Of a stretch of DNA of 64,000 bases, positions 61,606 through 64,000 are shown piece after piece. The notes below the pieces were generated by a model. It was not told the DNA's origin and ran no database searches. It was given only the letters and a program-made list of their open reading frames with translations. This DNA is from Balanoglossus misakiensis (taxonomy: Eukaryota; Hemichordata), in the NCBI GenBank assembly GCA_040954595.2, contig CM082581.2:3100001-3164000 (forward strand), written 5' to 3'. The position numbers were made by a program, and so were the translations under genes. The number at the start of each line of letters is the position of its first letter. Position 1 is the stretch's first letter.

Positions 61606-61800
61606 CTATGTGCGCTCTTTCGGGCTGTGCTCTGACGGCGCACTATTGAGGTCAGATGCAGACAAACCGGTCTGGCAAATAAATAGTTCAGCCGTTATCG
61701 TCCTCACAACGTTACAGATGGTACTTTCGGGATGTCTATATTGATGAGTCCACGTAGGAATTCGTGCGATACATGCAACAGTGTACGAAAGTCATCTGTT
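61606..61800 (+). pseudogene. Third CALHM-like copy, exon 3 only
   Basis: It reads ‘CYVRSFGLCSDGALLRSDAD’ … then ‘IDEST-stop-EFVRYMQQCTK’, matching exon 3 of genes A and B (‘CALGDCVDG…’, ‘VDKNDYEILQYMKHYTRAE’). Against the intact copies it shows a lost acceptor (TTCTG where A has TTCAG), a frameshift near 61735 and an in-frame TAG near 61755. No exon 4 is seen downstream. It is a decayed third tandem duplicate. Confidence 0.75.
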
Positions 61801-62049
61801 TACACAATTACATGTATTTCATTCGTATATATGTTCATTCCACATTAATTCTAGTCACGTTTGCAATATTTGTTGGGTGGATACACAAGCGTCAGTTTAT
61901 TAGGGTGTTTTCAATTGACCTCGTTAATTTGCCACCAAAATTATATTGCAGACGTATTCGCATGTTATACCCAAGAACATGTTGGGTCCAGGTTGAGTTG
62001 TAAACGGAAACCTTGGCTCACAGTTACGACAATAGGATTTTCGGGGGTT

Positions 62050-62270
62050 GACCCTTGTCAGTGCTTGGAAATTTCCAGGCTCTCACATTCCCTGAGTGTC
62101 TGGAAATTTCCGACCACTGACCCTTGTCAGTGCTTGGAAATTTCCAGGCTCTCACATTCCCTGAGTGTCTGGAAATTTCCGACCACTGACCCTTGTCAGT
62201 GCTTGGAAATTTCCAGGCTCTCACATTCCCTGAGTGTCTGGAACTGTCCGACCACTGACCCTTGTCTAAT
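62050..62270. repeat. 69-bp minisatellite, ~3.2 copies
   Basis: Units begin GACCCTTGTCAGTGCTTGG at 62050, 62119, 62188 and 62257 (partial). Within each, GGAAATTTCC occurs twice, a 10-bp palindrome. Because 69 is a multiple of three, open frames run through it on both strands, but that is a length effect. It sits in the RT remnant that begins at 62270. Confidence 0.97.
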
Positions 62271-62915
62271 ACCTCTTTCTACGGTGAACCACCCAGTGGA
62301 AAAACCATTATTGACCACACAACTTCGTACATCATTATAAAACACTTTTATCCAAATTACAGAATGTATGCCCGAAACCAAAGAGTTCCAAAGCTTTATG
62401 CGTCATGCCCCACTCCAAGCTGTCAAAAGCTTTCTTAAAGTCTATAAATAATATTGCTCCTGGTAATTCTTCGTTTTCCATGTATTCTATTAAATCTCAT
62501 ATTAGCCTCATATTCTCCAGTATGCTCCTGACTTTAATGAAGGCCGTTTGATCTTTGTGTATTATGGATTGGAGAACTTTTGAAATTCGTAACGCCATAC
62601 ATCTGCTTGCTGCTTTGTAATCCGACAATGAGATGGGCGCCAATTTTGTAGATAGAGCGGGTCTTTATTTGGCTTGGGGAGTAGGGCGATAACTGCTTGT
62701 CTTTGAGAATGGGAGAGTTTGCCAATTGTATATGCGTAATTTAAACTTTTTACCAGGTGGGTCCCTAATTTCTTCCAAAATGCTAGGTAAAATTCCTGGG
62801 GTAATCCGTCACTGCCCGGGGTTTTATTTGTGGGCGCTGACTTTAATGCTTCGTATACTTCATTTTCAGAGAGTGCTCCCTCACATTGTTCTATTTCAGT
62901 TTGTTTTAACTTCGA
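62270..62915 (-). pseudogene. L1/Tx1-like reverse transcriptase fragment
   Basis: Minus-strand translation gives ‘LSENEVYEALKSAPTNKTPG’ + SDGLPQEFY, ‘AVIALLPKP’, ‘NWRPISLSDYKAASR’, ‘IIHKDQTAFIK’, ‘AILFIDFKKAFDSLEW’ and finally ‘NNGFSTGWFTVERGIRQG’. These are RT fingers and palm motifs 0-3 of an L1/Tx1-type element. It stops at R-Q-G, before the catalytic (Y/F)xDD block, where the 69-bp minisatellite begins. A stop falls after ‘ENMRLI’ near 62497. 5' part absent; dead fragment. Confidence 0.78.
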
Positions 62916-63244
62916 TATATTGGTGGATTGAAGAAAAATTTGGCCTGTTCATCATCTTTAGGTTGTAAATACGTTTTGTAAGCCGTTTGATAGTCTGTAG
63001 ATGATCCGACGCTGCATTCTACAGTTACTGGTTAAGACTATTGTTTCTGTAATCATAAGATGCGATAGATTAAGTGTCCTGATCCTATGTACACTGTATG
63101 CAATAAAGGGAATGAGGCTCCTCACACCTCAATTATAAATTTCTTAAAGTAATTGAATTATATAATAATATCGTTGCAATAAAGAAATTTATGAACAAAA
63201 TAAAATGACAAGTCAATACAATAGTTGCTAGAATTGGTAAAACA

Positions 63245-63960
63245 AGAAAAGTGGCGGGGTGGGCGTGGGCGGGGGTGTCCCCCTCCCACATAAGAAAATT
63301 TTGTAAAATACGGTGCTCAAAATTGCATTTTAATGAACTCAAAAGCAAATTAACTAAATGTTACGCAGGACAAATTTGGATTTTGCCACTCCACTCAAAG
63401 TAAGCATAGGGGTGGGGTGGGAAGAAGTCTGCCCTGGTACACTAGACAAACTAGCGAATAAATGATATGTTGCGAAGAATGGAGGGGTGGATGTGGGGGT
63501 GTCCCCCTCCCACATATGAAAATTTTGTAAAATATGTAGCTCAAAGTTGCATTTTTATGAACTCAAAAGCAAATTTATCTCAATGTTTGGGTGGACCAAT
63601 TTTACTTTTTGCCATTCCACTCAAAGTTAGAAGATTTGTCATCTTCGTCATGACATCATTTATAAAACTTCCAGCATATAGAAGATGCAGCACGAAACTA
63701 TCAGTTATGCGAAATGGATGAAACGATTATTCTCCTTTATGTATTTACTTTGTTAAATATTATCATCAGTGGGGTTGGGGTGGCAAGCACTCTGCCCTGG
63801 TACACTAGACAATCCAGCAGAAATCGAAATGTGGCGGAGAATGTAGGGGGTGGGTTATTTTGTAAAATAAAGGGCGCGAAACTGCAATTTTGTGGACTCA
63901 AAACCAAAAGTTCGGTGGCAAAAGTATGTGACCCCCCCCCCTAAACGTTTAAAAAAACAG
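63245..63960 (+). repeat. G-rich dispersed repeat, 3 copies
   Basis: GGGGGTGTCCCCCTCCCACAT, then GAAAATTTTGTAAAATA…TGCATTTT…GAACTCAAAAGCAAA, occurs at about 63271 and 63495; a third, more diverged copy lies at about 63855. The link TCTGCCCTGGTACACTAGAC recurs at 63428 and 63791. Long C runs at 63932 and 63967 end the window. Non-coding. Confidence 0.85.
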
Positions 63961-64000
63961 ATGACCTCCCCCCCCCCCCTTTGGACTTCAAAATTAAAGT

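Noticed and set aside
62024-62224. 23-residue repeat protein
   Set aside because: It is translation of a 69-bp minisatellite, open on both strands because the unit length is divisible by three.

Overview
This is a eukaryotic, almost certainly animal, nuclear window. The evidence is GT-AG introns, non-LTR and DNA transposons, satellite DNA, an F-box/LRR ORF, a BEN-domain gene remnant and two CALHM-like channel genes. The AT-rich, repeat-dense style and the CALHM, BEN and non-LTR mix fit a marine invertebrate, perhaps a deuterostome, but I cannot name the species.

Layout. (1) 1-15247 is a tandem satellite of about 130-bp monomers with nested higher-order periods, the clearest being a 3,581-bp block present twice. 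(2) 15248-24859 is a 9.6-kb DNA transposon inserted inside a satellite monomer. It has 23-bp perfect terminal inverted repeats, an apparent 4-bp AAGA target duplication and repeated subterminal motifs. It carries a minus-strand, probably spliced, DDE-type transposase and, directly upstream on the same strand, an F-box/LRR ORF. The transposase is split by two later insertions, an LTR-like piece and a 1.24-kb inverted-repeat element; removing both on paper gives one continuous frame. The array resumes and ends at 24860-25185. (3) 25.2-40.6 kb is a graveyard of mobile DNA: a TTAA-flanked MITE with a relative at 32.7 kb, a divergent tandem array, a YqaJ-nuclease remnant, transposase fragments, duplicated C2H2 fingers, a non-LTR tail and a Helentron/pearl-like element whose core was tandemly duplicated. 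(4) 41.9-48.3 kb is a decayed non-LTR retrotransposon (ORF1 and an endonuclease/RT ORF2) whose ORF2 is interrupted by a 2.34-kb TTAA-flanked element. (5) 48.3-55.6 kb holds a palindromic CTTATAAG-rich patch, a broken BEN-domain gene and three strong hairpins. (6) 55.6-61.8 kb is a CALHM-like cluster: two intact four-exon genes in the same orientation with identical lengths for exons 2 and 3, then a decayed third exon 3. (7) 61.9-64.0 kb has an L1/Tx1-like RT remnant, a 69-bp minisatellite and a dispersed G-rich repeat.

The genes most likely to serve the host are the two CALHM-like genes. The F-box ORF appears to be cargo of the satellite-resident transposon and is the most unusual content here.
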